The position numbers were made by a program, and so were the translations under genes. Shown here piece after piece: positions 9,045 to 16,726 of a DNA stretch of 64,000 nucleotides; the first letter of the stretch is position 1, and every line of letters begins with the position of its first letter. Origin of the DNA: JAWKXU01 sp964468045 (GTDB lineage: Bacteria; Pseudomonadota; Alphaproteobacteria; Sphingomonadales; Sphingomonadaceae). The notes below the pieces were generated by a model that saw only the letters and a program-made list of their open reading frames with translations, searched no databases and had not been told where the DNA came from. Location: assembly GCA_964468045.1 (NCBI GenBank), contig CAYXTO010000006.1:62001-126000 (forward strand). The letters are read 5' to 3'.

Positions 9045-9919
9045 GGCTGCGAAAGCCGGGTGCGCCGGCAATCGCCCAACTCGCGCCTGACCAGGCGGTA
9101 ATCCTCTTCGGCCAAGGCGCGGGATTCGGGATCGGTGCCCAGATTGGCCCTGACCGGCAGCCGGGGCGGCAGGAAGCAGGCGAGGCGATACCAGGCCAGC
9201 GTCTCCCGCGCCGGCGGACCGGTCACGCCGTCCACCAGTTCGTCCCAGGAAACGCCCCAGGTGGGAGCGCTGCCCGGCCGGCGGATCACCGAAACCAGGG
9301 CCACGTCCTGGTCGCTGGTTTTCAGGAACAGCTGGGTTTCCGATTCGCCCGCGAGATTGCCCGGCACGGACAGGATGTCCCGCACCCCGCTCACGCGAGG
9401 CGGGCGGTCGGGCGCGGAAAGCTCCCGCAGCACGGTGCGCAGCCGGATTTCCAGCTCTGCGTTCTCGGCGTCGGCCGGCAATTGCGCATCGGGCGCGACA
9501 AGCTGGATTTCGTCGGGCCTGCCGGGAACCGGGCGGGCCAGGAGAATGACCTGGCGCCCGGTCAGCTTCGGAGCCCTGCCGTTCTGACCAATCGGAACAT
9601 CCACTAGATACCGCAGCGAATCACTCGCAACAACGCCACGCACCGACTCCTCGACCTTGGCCACGACGTAAAGCCGGACCTGCCCCTGCCCCAGTCCCGG
9701 CGATCGTTCGGCCTCGACGGTCGCCTGCTTGCGAATCTTCGCCTTGATCACCAGGTTCGCAGGCTCCGCCAGGTCCACCAGATCGGCATAGGTGAGCGCG
9801 GGAGAGACGGCGGAAGCGGACGGCATTTGCGCGCGCGCGGGCGCCGCACCGCCCCACGCGAGAACGGACAGGGAGCCGCTCAAAAGGATCGCGTAGCGCG
9901 GAAATACTCGAAAATTCAT
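9041..9919 (-). CDS. Secreted protein of unknown function
   Basis: I do not recognise this 292-residue protein. The start was set at MNFRVFPRYAILLSGS, preceded by TTGAGGATTCTG. An upstream ATG would add 16 residues. Residues 1 to about 30 look like a Sec signal peptide ending in APARAQ. The mature part has segments VIKAKIRKQATVEAE and GQVRLYVVAKVEESVRGV that suggest beta-sheet structure, and ends with conserved-looking cysteine-containing sequence (ELGDCRRTRLSQP). A periplasmic or exported location is inferred. It is monocistronic, and its stop codon is contributed by the repeat. Confidence 0.75.
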   Translation of the reverse strand: MNFRVFPRYAILLSGSLSVLAWGGAAPARAQMPSASAVSPALTYADLVDLAEPANLVIKAKIRKQATVEAERSPGLGQGQVRLYVVAKVEESVRGVVASDSLRYLVDVPIGQNGRAPKLTGRQVILLARPVPGRPDEIQLVAPDAQLPADAENAELEIRLRTVLRELSAPDRPPRVSGVRDILSVPGNLAGESETQLFLKTSDQDVALVSVIRRPGSAPTWGVSWDELVDGVTGPPARETLAWYRLACFLPPRLPVRANLGTDPESRALAEEDYRLVRRELGDCRRTRLSQP

Positions 9920-10060
9920 CAGAATCCTCAAATGGTCTGTCGACAGGCGCCAGCCAACATAGCGCAAAGGCAGGCAAATCCTAAGCTGGAAGGAAGAGCT
10001 TGAATTGCACGTTAACCGATAAAGCGTTTGCGCTGTTTTGTCTTCGCCGTTAAAGACCCC

Positions 10061-10084
10061 AAAAAAACGGGCGATTTAAGCCCG
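10061..10084 (-). terminator. Orphan leftward terminator-like hairpin
   Basis: On the minus strand CGGGC and GCCCG pair around a 7-base loop and are followed by seven T residues. It faces away from tonB and lies about 140 bases before the start of the leftward secreted-protein gene, with no recognisable gene upstream on that strand. It could end a small RNA, act as an attenuator, or stop antisense transcription. Confidence 0.6.
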
Positions 10085-10142
10085 GAGGTCCCGGATGCGC
10101 CCTGCCAGGGGTCGGATTGGCCATTTGGTCATTTCCGCCGGG

Positions 10143-10154
10143 TTGAAATTTCAA
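10143..10154. promoter_or_regulatory. Perfect 12-base palindrome upstream of tonB
   Basis: TTGAAATTTCAA is a perfect palindrome and is immediately followed by the palindromic hexamer GCTAGC. Position about 85 bases before the tonB start fits an operator, but no binding protein can be named from sequence. Confidence 0.35.
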
Positions 10155-10194
10155 GCTAGCGCACTGGGCGGGTCTTTCTTAACCTGTCGAGGCG

Positions 10195-10214
10195 TGTCCC
10201 GGCTCCTTCCGGGA
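10195..10214 (+). other. Leader hairpin of tonB
   Basis: GTCCCGG and CCGGGAC form a perfect 7-base-pair stem with a 6-base loop, 24 bases before the tonB ATG. It ends just before the GGAG ribosome-binding region and could influence translation or mRNA stability. Confidence 0.4.
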
Positions 10215-10237
10215 CTGGTATGGAGTGATGCGACTGA

Positions 10238-10885
10238 ATGGCTTACGCTGACCAACAGATGAGCGGTAACCGTATTATCGCGCTGATCATCGTTGCCTTG
10301 ATGCATGTCGCGCTCGGCTATGCCCTTGTCACCGGCCTCGCCTACGAAGCGGTGAGGGAGGTGACAAAGCGCGTGACCACGATCGACATCGAGGAGGAAA
10401 AGAAGCAGGAGGAGCCGCCGCCGCCGCCGCCGGAGCAGAAGAATGTTCCGCCGCCGCCGGTTGCGCCGCCGCCACCGATCAGCATTAATACGAGACCACC
10501 CGATATCGTAACAACGGTAACACCACCGCCACCGGCGCCGATTGTGCTGGCGCCCCCTCCGCCAGCGGCTCCGCCGCCCCCGCGGGTGCAGCCGAAGGCG
10601 GCCAGTCCGAAGGGCAACCCGGGCAGCTGGGCCACCCCTGACGACTATCCGTCGCGCGCGCTGCGCGAGGATCGGGAAGGCGTAGCCCGCTTCCAGGTCA
10701 GTGTCGGTCCGGACGGCCGGGTGACAAGCTGCAGCGTCACGAGCTCCAGCGGCCACGCCGATCTCGACGATGCGACTTGCAAGCTGGTGACCCGCCGCGC
10801 GCGGTTCAACCCGGCCACGGACGGGGAAGGGCAGCCGACCACCGGCACCTATTCCAACGCAGTCCGGTGGCAGATACCGAAGTAA
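10238..10885 (+). CDS. tonB: TonB energy-transducing protein
   Basis: Periplasm-spanning protein that transmits proton-motive force from ExbB-ExbD to outer-membrane TonB-dependent receptors. In its 215 residues an N-terminal membrane anchor (IIALIIVALMHVALGYALV, about 13-31) is followed by a Pro-rich spacer (about residues 59-115) with long PPPPP runs, then the C-terminal TonB domain (about 125-215) containing DYPSRALREDREGVARFQV and ending in VRWQIP. It is first in a same-strand cluster with exbB and two exbD genes, spacing 40-90 bases, so they probably form one transcript. Confidence 0.95.
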   Translation: MAYADQQMSGNRIIALIIVALMHVALGYALVTGLAYEAVREVTKRVTTIDIEEEKKQEEPPPPPPEQKNVPPPPVAPPPPISINTRPPDIVTTVTPPPPAPIVLAPPPPAAPPPPRVQPKAASPKGNPGSWATPDDYPSRALREDREGVARFQVSVGPDGRVTSCSVTSSSGHADLDDATCKLVTRRARFNPATDGEGQPTTGTYSNAVRWQIPK

Positions 10886-10975
10886 TCTGTTCGTCGCGGT
10901 CTCGCCCGACCATCGGCCGGGCGAGTTCGCCATCAGTTAACCAATACCCATCTTCTTCTTGAGAGGAATACCCGC

Positions 10976-11755
10976 ATGCTTATCGACATTCTTGCTGCCG
11001 CGGCCGAAGCGGCTCCGCAGAACAAGTTCGGCTTCAAGGAAGCCCTCGAACAGGGTGGTTTCGTTGCCTATGCCACCGTCGTGATCCTGGGCATCATGTC
11101 CTTCGGATCCTTCTATATCCTGTTCACGAAGTTCATCGAACAGCAGAAGATCCTGAATCAGGGTCGCGATGTCCGCAACAATTTCTGGCGGGCCAACTCG
11201 GTCAAGGAAGGCGGCGCCAAGCTGGGCAAGAACACTGCCTATCGCCAGATCGTCGACGACGCCCTGGCCGCTGAAGAACAGCACACCAAGATGACCGACA
11301 GCCTCGAGGCGCACGACTGGATGCATGGCTCGCTCGCTCGCTCGGAATCATCGATCAACGCCAAGCTGGCCGGCGGCCTGCCGTTCCTCGCCACCGTGGG
11401 CGCTACCGCACCGTTCATCGGTCTGTTCGGTACCGTCGTCGGTATCTATCGCGCTCTGATCGCCATCGGTCTGGCCGGCTCGGCCTCGATCGACAAGGTC
11501 GCCGGTCCGGTCGGTGAAGCTCTCATCATGACCGCGCTGGGTCTGCTCGTCGCCGTTCCGGCCGTGCTCGCCTACAACTGGCTGCAGAGCCGCAACAAGC
11601 GCATCGCCGCGGAGCTGAACGGCTTCTCGACCGAGGTGCTGGCCAACATCACCTCCAAGGGTGCGGTCAAGCCCATCGTGGCCAGCCAGGCTGCAAAGCC
11701 GGCCGCCGCTGCTCCGGCTCGTCCGGCAGCGCCGAGCGCCGCCCCGAAGGCCTGA
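10976..11755 (+). CDS. exbB: ExbB / MotA-TolQ-type proton channel
   Basis: Inner-membrane proton-channel subunit that powers TonB. The 259 residues hold a first membrane segment (VAYATVVILGIMSFGSFYIL, about 23-42) and the MotA/TolQ/ExbB domain with GLFGTVVGIYRAL near residue 145 and EALIMTALGLLVAVPAVLAY near 180. The C-terminus is an Ala/Pro/Lys-rich cytoplasmic tail (about 235-259). The initial ATG is preceded by GAGAGGAATACCCGC. It works with the two ExbD proteins encoded next. Confidence 0.94.
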   Translation: MLIDILAAAAEAAPQNKFGFKEALEQGGFVAYATVVILGIMSFGSFYILFTKFIEQQKILNQGRDVRNNFWRANSVKEGGAKLGKNTAYRQIVDDALAAEEQHTKMTDSLEAHDWMHGSLARSESSINAKLAGGLPFLATVGATAPFIGLFGTVVGIYRALIAIGLAGSASIDKVAGPVGEALIMTALGLLVAVPAVLAYNWLQSRNKRIAAELNGFSTEVLANITSKGAVKPIVASQAAKPAAAAPARPAAPSAAPKA

Positions 11756-11839
11756 GGCACATTTGAGACTGGCGGGGCGGGAACCGGCATGCGGGTCCAC
11801 CCCGCCGCCAGAGTGAAGTTTAGGATAGGATAAACGACC

Positions 11840-12373
11840 ATGGCCATTTCGATGGGCGGCGGCGGCGAGGAAAAGCCGATGTCGGAAATCAACACCACGC
11901 CGCTCGTGGACGTGATGCTGGTGCTTCTGATCATCTTCCTTATCGCTGTTCCGGTGGCGATCCAGACCATCGAGAAGCTGCAGATCCCGATCCTGGTGTC
12001 CAAGGAATCGCAGGACAAGGTCGAGAACCTGCTCCTGACGGTGACGACCACGGACGCGCAGGGACTGAGCGCCGGCGATCCGGGTTACCAGGGATCCTCG
12101 CGTTACGGGCAGTGCCGCGTGTATTTCAACAATATCACTCCAGTCACTTCGCAGGAGCTTTATGATCAGGCCTTCAAGCGGCTCGACACGATCGTGAAGC
12201 GCGAAGGCGGAATCGAACAGATCATGCAAGATCCGGAAAAGATTCCGCAGGTGCATATCCGGGGGGACGTGAATGCGCCCTGGCGCTGTGTCGCGGGTGC
12301 GATCTACAATGTCCAGGCGGCGGGCTATCCCACCGTCGGCTTCATCTCCAACCCTGTCGATCCCAACGGCTGA
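11840..12373 (+). CDS. exbD: ExbD-type biopolymer transporter, first copy (long form)
   Basis: Single-pass partner of ExbB. Residues 12-45 carry the cytoplasmic motif SEINTTPLVDVMLVLLIIFL with the proton-path aspartate (VDVM). The periplasmic part is longer than usual (177 residues against about 140) and carries two cysteines (GQCRVYF and WRCVAGA) that could form a disulphide. It lies 84 bases after exbB. The second, shorter ExbD follows. Two ExbD paralogues beside one ExbB suggest a mixed channel complex, which is inference. Confidence 0.92.
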   Translation: MAISMGGGGEEKPMSEINTTPLVDVMLVLLIIFLIAVPVAIQTIEKLQIPILVSKESQDKVENLLLTVTTTDAQGLSAGDPGYQGSSRYGQCRVYFNNITPVTSQELYDQAFKRLDTIVKREGGIEQIMQDPEKIPQVHIRGDVNAPWRCVAGAIYNVQAAGYPTVGFISNPVDPNG

Positions 12374-12414
12374 TCGCGGTTGGATTTGAAGAACTAGTTC
12401 AGGAGTAACTTCTC

Positions 12415-12861
12415 ATGGCAATGTCAGGCGGCAGTGACGATGGCGAGCCGATGATGGAAATGAACACGACGCCGCTGATCGACGTCATGCTCGTGCTCCT
12501 CATCATGTTCATCATCACCATCCCAGTCGCAACCCACTCGGTCGATATCGACCTTCCGTCGGGCCAGACTCCACCGAGCAACGTCCAGATCGATGCGGTG
12601 AAGAACAAGGTCGTGCTTACCAACGACAACAAGGTCCTGTGGAATGGCGAACCGGTCAACACCGGCCAGCTTGTCACCCTGCTGAAGGACTCGATGGCTC
12701 TTCCGGTCGAGCCCGAGCTGCAGTTCCAGCCGGAAGCGGACGCCAGCTACGACCTTTCCGCCCGCGTGATGAACATCATCAAGGGCTCCAACGTAACGAA
12801 GTTCGGCTTCGTCGGTAACGAGCAATATGCGGCCTTCGGCAAGGCGGCCGGCGCTCAATAA
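12415..12861 (+). CDS. exbD: ExbD-type biopolymer transporter, second copy
   Basis: Standard-length ExbD (148 residues). The motif MEMNTTPLIDVMLVLLIMFI (about 12-31) contains the conserved aspartate in the membrane segment. The periplasmic domain carries the usual NKVLWNGEPVN strand region and a C-terminal KFGFVGNEQYAAFGKA end. AGGAGTAACTTCTC precedes the ATG. It is the last gene of the tonB cluster and is followed 42 bases later by a strong terminator. Confidence 0.93.
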   Translation: MAMSGGSDDGEPMMEMNTTPLIDVMLVLLIMFIITIPVATHSVDIDLPSGQTPPSNVQIDAVKNKVVLTNDNKVLWNGEPVNTGQLVTLLKDSMALPVEPELQFQPEADASYDLSARVMNIIKGSNVTKFGFVGNEQYAAFGKAAGAQ

Positions 12862-12903
12862 GCCGGGTTCGGTACATTTCGCCGGATCGTCCGGCGCCAG
12901 AAC

Positions 12904-12929
12904 AAGGGGCGGAGCGATCCGCCCCTTTT
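12904..12929 (+). terminator. Rho-independent terminator of the tonB-exbBDD cluster
   Basis: A perfect 10-base-pair stem (AAGGGGCGGA with TCCGCCCCTT) around a GCGA tetraloop, followed by TT. The inverted stem could also act on transcripts arriving from the helicase gene on the other strand. Confidence 0.85.
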
Positions 12930-12956
12930 CGTATCCGCCTTCGGCGCGACAGGCGC

Positions 12957-15395
12957 TCACGGCAGAAGGTCGGGGCGCATCGCCGCAGCGGCAAGGCTCT
13001 CCGCTTCCCACAGCAGCTCATCCTCGGCCGCGCCTGCGGGCAGGCTCTCCCGCCCAATCGTGACCAGCACCGGCACGGCGAGCGGACTGACCCGCTCCAG
13101 CCGGACATGGACCAGCTGGTCGGCGGACCGATCGAGCAGATCGCCGAGCCGCCCGACATCGGTCATCCTGGCGCGCGCATCGGCCCAGGCCGCCTCGATC
13201 AGCAAATGGTCCGGCTCGTACTTGCGGAGCACATCGTAGATCAGATCGGTCGAGAAGGTGACCTGCTTCCCGCTCTTGCGCTTGCCGGGCTGCTGCCGCT
13301 CGATCAGGCCGGAAATAACCGCCACCTCGCGAAACGCCCGGCGCAGCAGGTAGGAATCCTGCACCCAGTCGACGAACTCATGGGCCAGGATGTCGGGCGA
13401 CAGCAGGGGCCTGGGATCGGGCACCTCGGCCAGGCCCCATACGGCCAGGGCATAATCATTGGCGACGAAGCCCAGCGGGGCCAGCCCGCGCTCTTCCATC
13501 CGCCGGGTTATCAGCATCCCCAGCGACTGGTTCGCGTTCCAGCCTTCGAACGTGTAATACACGCTGTAGGCATGGCGCTCGTGCGGGAAGCTCTCGACCA
13601 GCAGCTCGTCCGGCCCCGGCAGCCTGCTGCGCCAGTCCTGCATCTCCAGCCATTCGCGCACATCGTGGGGAAAGCGGCCCCAGCCGGCGCGATCGACCAG
13701 CAAGGCGCGAACCCGCTCCGCCAGATGGGTGGTGAGCGGCAGGCGCTGCCCGCTGTAGGACGGGATCATCGCGGACCTGGCCGAAGCGCGAACGATCAGC
13801 TCCATGTCCTTCACTCGCTCCACTTCCAGGCTCATCCCGGCGAAGGCGAAGCTGTCCCCGGGGGACAGCGAGGCGGCAAAGCGCTCCTCCACCTTGCCGA
13901 CGGAGCGGCCGTTGCGGAAACGCACCTCGATCATTTCCGCATCGACGATGATCCCGGCATTGAGCCGGTGGCGGGCGGCATGTTCGGGATGGGACAGCCG
14001 CCACACTCCGCTGCCGTCGCGCACGATCCGGCGAAAGCGGTCATAGGCCTCGAGCGCATAGCCACCCGTCGCCACGAAATGCAGCACGCGTTCCCACGCC
14101 GCCTCGTCCAGCGCGCTGTAGGGCATGGCCGACCGGATTTCGGCCAGCAGTTCCGCCTGCGGGAAAGGAGCGGCGCAGGCGCAGGCCATGACATGCTGCG
14201 CCAGCACATCCAGCCCGCCGGGGCGAAAGCTCTCGCCATCGCGCTGGCCTTCATCCACCGCTTCCTTCGCCGCGGCGGCCTCCAGAAACTCGAAGCGGTT
14301 GCCGGGCACGAGGATGGCGCGCGAAGCCTGATCGAGCCGGTGGTTCGCGCGGCCGATCCGCTGCAGCAGGCGCGAGCTGCCCTTGGGCGCGCCCATCTGC
14401 ACCACGCAATCGATGTCGCCCCAGTCGACCCCGAGATCGAGGCTGGCGGTGCAGACCAGCGCGCGCAATTCGCCCCTGGCCATCGCCCCTTCCACCTTCC
14501 GCCGCGCTTCCTTCGAGAGCGAGCCGTGATGGATGCCGATCGGCAGGTTCTCTTCGTTCACGTCCCACAGCAGCTGGAAGATGTATTCGGCGAGGAACCG
14601 GGTGTTGGTGAACACCAGCGTCGTGCGGTTGCGGCGGATCTCCTCATAAAGCTGCGGCACCGCCCAGGCGGCGGCATGCCCGCCCCAGGGAACCCGCCCG
14701 CCATCCGGCAGGAGGATCGATATGTCGGGCTTCGCCCCGGCTTCCCCCTGCACCAGCTCCACGCTGTCGATCTCCCCCCAGGGCGCCAGCCAGGCCCGGA
14801 AGGAATCCGGCTCCGCAACGGTCGCCGACAAGGCGATGCGCTGCGCCGCCGGGGCGATGGCGTGCAGGCGGGACAGCGACAGCGACAGCAGATCGCCCCG
14901 CTTGCCGCTGGCGAAGGCGTGGACTTCATCGATCACGATCCGCCGCAGCGAGGCGAACAGCCCAAAGCTTTCCGGATAGCTCAGCAGCAGCGAGAGCGAT
15001 TCCGGCGTGGTCAGCAGCACATGGGGCGGGCGAGCGCGCTGGCGCTTCTTGCGGTCCGAGGGTGTATCGCCGCTGCGGGTTTCGATCCGGATCGGCAGGC
15101 CGATCTCCTCGATCGGCGCGAGGAGATTGCGCTGCACGTCATGCGCCAGGGCCTTGAGCGGCGAGATATACAAGGTGTGCAGCCCCTCCGGCGCAGCCGC
15201 ATCGCCAAGCCGGGAGGGCGCGAAATCCGCCAGCGTGGGCAGGAAGCCGGCCAGCGTCTTGCCCGCGCCGGTATCCGCCACCAGCAGGGCATGGCGGCCA
15301 GCCTCCGCAATTCGCAGCATGTCCGCCTGATGCCGCCTTATCCGCCATCCCCGTCCGGCGAACCATTCCGCTATTTCCGGAGGCGCGCGATTCAT
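12957..15395 (-). CDS. Lhr-type DEXH-box helicase, ligase-associated
   Basis: Large ATP-dependent helicase of the Lhr family, 812 residues from the chosen start. Motif I ADTGAGKT (near residue 40), motif II DEVH (near 165), SATV (near 190), the helicase C-terminal domain with GRANHRLDQASRA (near 345), and a C-terminal DEAD-associated domain are present. The length fits the ligase-associated DNA-repair Lhr type in Alphaproteobacteria, but no DNA ligase gene is in the window. The start at MNRAPPEIAEWFAGRG follows GGGAGGGGG. An in-frame ATG 216 bases upstream would add sequence without family character. Confidence 0.92.
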   Translation of the reverse strand: MNRAPPEIAEWFAGRGWRIRRHQADMLRIAEAGRHALLVADTGAGKTLAGFLPTLADFAPSRLGDAAAPEGLHTLYISPLKALAHDVQRNLLAPIEEIGLPIRIETRSGDTPSDRKKRQRARPPHVLLTTPESLSLLLSYPESFGLFASLRRIVIDEVHAFASGKRGDLLSLSLSRLHAIAPAAQRIALSATVAEPDSFRAWLAPWGEIDSVELVQGEAGAKPDISILLPDGGRVPWGGHAAAWAVPQLYEEIRRNRTTLVFTNTRFLAEYIFQLLWDVNEENLPIGIHHGSLSKEARRKVEGAMARGELRALVCTASLDLGVDWGDIDCVVQMGAPKGSSRLLQRIGRANHRLDQASRAILVPGNRFEFLEAAAAKEAVDEGQRDGESFRPGGLDVLAQHVMACACAAPFPQAELLAEIRSAMPYSALDEAAWERVLHFVATGGYALEAYDRFRRIVRDGSGVWRLSHPEHAARHRLNAGIIVDAEMIEVRFRNGRSVGKVEERFAASLSPGDSFAFAGMSLEVERVKDMELIVRASARSAMIPSYSGQRLPLTTHLAERVRALLVDRAGWGRFPHDVREWLEMQDWRSRLPGPDELLVESFPHERHAYSVYYTFEGWNANQSLGMLITRRMEERGLAPLGFVANDYALAVWGLAEVPDPRPLLSPDILAHEFVDWVQDSYLLRRAFREVAVISGLIERQQPGKRKSGKQVTFSTDLIYDVLRKYEPDHLLIEAAWADARARMTDVGRLGDLLDRSADQLVHVRLERVSPLAVPVLVTIGRESLPAGAAEDELLWEAESLAAAAMRPDLLP

Positions 15396-15405
15396 CCCGA
15401 ATCCC

Positions 15406-15420
15406 CCTCCCGGTGGGAGG
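15406..15420 (-). promoter_or_regulatory. Hairpin covering the helicase ribosome-binding site
   Basis: In the helicase mRNA, CCTCCC pairs with GGGAGG through a 3-base loop. The GGGAGG arm is the Shine-Dalgarno sequence, 11 bases before the ATG, so translation may be restrained unless the hairpin opens. Confidence 0.45.
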
Positions 15421-15422
15421 AG

Positions 15423-15439
15423 GTTGACACAGTTGACAC
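15423..15439. repeat. Direct repeat GTTGACAC before the helicase gene
   Basis: Two exact copies of GTTGACAC are spaced by one base (period 9). The arrangement suits an operator for a dimeric regulator, or a tandem -35-like motif on the plus strand. It lies 28 bases upstream of the helicase start. Confidence 0.45.
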
Positions 15440-15742
15440 TGTTCCAGGGCAAAAAAACTTTCCCGGTTGGGGCCTGCCCTCCTGCCCCGGGGAGAGCCAC
15501 GAAAACTGTCGGGAAAGACGCGCCTGCATGAGAACGAATGGAGCACAGATCGGGCCGGTAGGAAAGCGCATCACCAGCCGGAGAAGTCGGTTCGCTCCCG
15601 ATTGGTTCCACGATCGGGCGATCGGGCGTTCTCTCGCGATTGCCACGGCAGGGCGCGTGCCTGCCGGGTGCTTCCGGTTCCCCGAACGATCACCCTCCAC
15701 CCGCGGCGCGGCGCAACCCGTGGATCGCGCGTCAATATCCGG

Positions 15743-16495
15743 TCAGTGCGCGTGGTCCTCGGCCGCTTCGGCCTCGCAATCGCCTTTCGACATGTCGGAC
15801 ACCTCGAGCAGCTTCGCCAGCTGCGCCTGCTCCGCGTCGGTGAGATCGCACAGGGAGCGAGGCGGCGGAAGATCGGCGGTGGCGGTCATGGCCGCGACCT
15901 GGATTCCCGGCATTTCCTCCATGAGAACCGGCATCATCTTCTGCATCGATTGCATGACCTCCGGATCGAGAAAGATCATCATCGACTGCCCGGCATAGAG
16001 CGTGCCGGTGGGCGTGGCGAAGAAGCTGTTCAGCTCGCCCAGCTGCGCCTCGGTGAAGCGGCTCGCATAGGCCCGCGCCAGCCCGGCGCGCATTTCGGGC
16101 TCAAGCTTGCCCATCACCCCGGTCATATGCTCCATGATGACCCGCATCGTCACTTCCATCCGCTGGCGATAGGCGGGATCGTAGATCTCCATGATCTCGG
16201 CCAGGGTGGTTTCGCCGAGCTGGTCCACCTCCCCCTGGGTCATGCCGGCCATCGCGGCGATCTGCTGCACCGGCATAGCGCTCACGGAATCAAGCACGGT
16301 GCCCAGAACCGCATCCATCGAGCCTTTCATGATCCGGGCATAGGTGCCTTCGGGAAAGACGTGGTCCACCGTCTTCTGCGCGCTGTCGAGCCGGGCCGGA
16401 TCGAGCGCCGCCCCGGCCGGAGCGGCATCCTGCGCCGCCACGGCCAGCGGGGCCAGGATGAGCAGCGCGCCCGCAATAACCGAAAATGCCCGCAT
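15743..16495 (-). CDS. DUF2059-like secreted protein
   Basis: A 250-residue exported protein of unknown function. Residues 1-21 are a Sec signal peptide ending AVAAQ. The mature region contains a helical domain like DUF2059 (RFTEAQLGELNSFFATPTG near residue 150, then SMMIFLDPEVMQSM), unusually rich in methionine. The C-terminus has two cysteines (RSLCDLT and KGDCEAE) and ends DHAH. It is monocistronic. The family is known as a periplasmic domain without an assigned reaction. Confidence 0.75.
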   Translation of the reverse strand: MRAFSVIAGALLILAPLAVAAQDAAPAGAALDPARLDSAQKTVDHVFPEGTYARIMKGSMDAVLGTVLDSVSAMPVQQIAAMAGMTQGEVDQLGETTLAEIMEIYDPAYRQRMEVTMRVIMEHMTGVMGKLEPEMRAGLARAYASRFTEAQLGELNSFFATPTGTLYAGQSMMIFLDPEVMQSMQKMMPVLMEEMPGIQVAAMTATADLPPPRSLCDLTDAEQAQLAKLLEVSDMSKGDCEAEAAEDHAH

Positions 16496-16726
16496 GCCCG
16501 TTTCCCCGACCGTTGATCCATCGCCTCAATGGCCGACCCGTGGCCCGCATTCAAGGCCCGACATGCGGCGGGGAGCCGGAGAACTTGCCGGGAGCGCAGG
16601 CCGCTGTCCGGATCCATTTCCGCGCTTGCGCTCTTAGGGTCAGGACCTATTGATTGCATGGCCGTGGCTTGAGCCGGAAGGGCAGTGCGGGCAGGAGCAT
16701 CCCATCATTCAAGGCGCGAGGGCGGC

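Larger units (their letters stand above)
9920..10237. other. Divergent intergenic region before tonB
   Basis: A 318-base gap between the start of the secreted-protein gene (leftward) and tonB (rightward). It holds a leftward terminator-like hairpin (10061-10084), a perfect 12-base palindrome (10143-10154) and a 7-base-pair hairpin in the tonB leader (10195-10214). No convincing sigma-70 promoter or Fur box could be assigned by eye. No protein-coding signal was seen. Confidence 0.6.
15396..15742. other. Intergenic region upstream of the helicase gene
   Basis: 347 bases between the helicase start and the end of the DUF2059-like gene. It holds a hairpin over the helicase ribosome-binding site (15406-15420) and an exact direct repeat (15423-15439). 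The helicase frame remains open through part of it (to 15611) but without recognisable protein sequence. Nothing else was identified. Confidence 0.5.

Noticed and set aside
10410..10600. Runs of CCGCCGCCG in tonB that look like a tandem DNA repeat
   Set aside because: They encode the Pro-rich spacer of TonB; codon use varies and there is no evidence for a separate repeat element.
13107..15998. Very long plus-strand open frame (over 900 codons) opposite the Lhr helicase gene
   Set aside because: It is antisense to a clearly conserved gene, and its sequence is Arg/Gly/Pro/His-rich without domain character, as expected from high-GC codon bias on the opposite strand.
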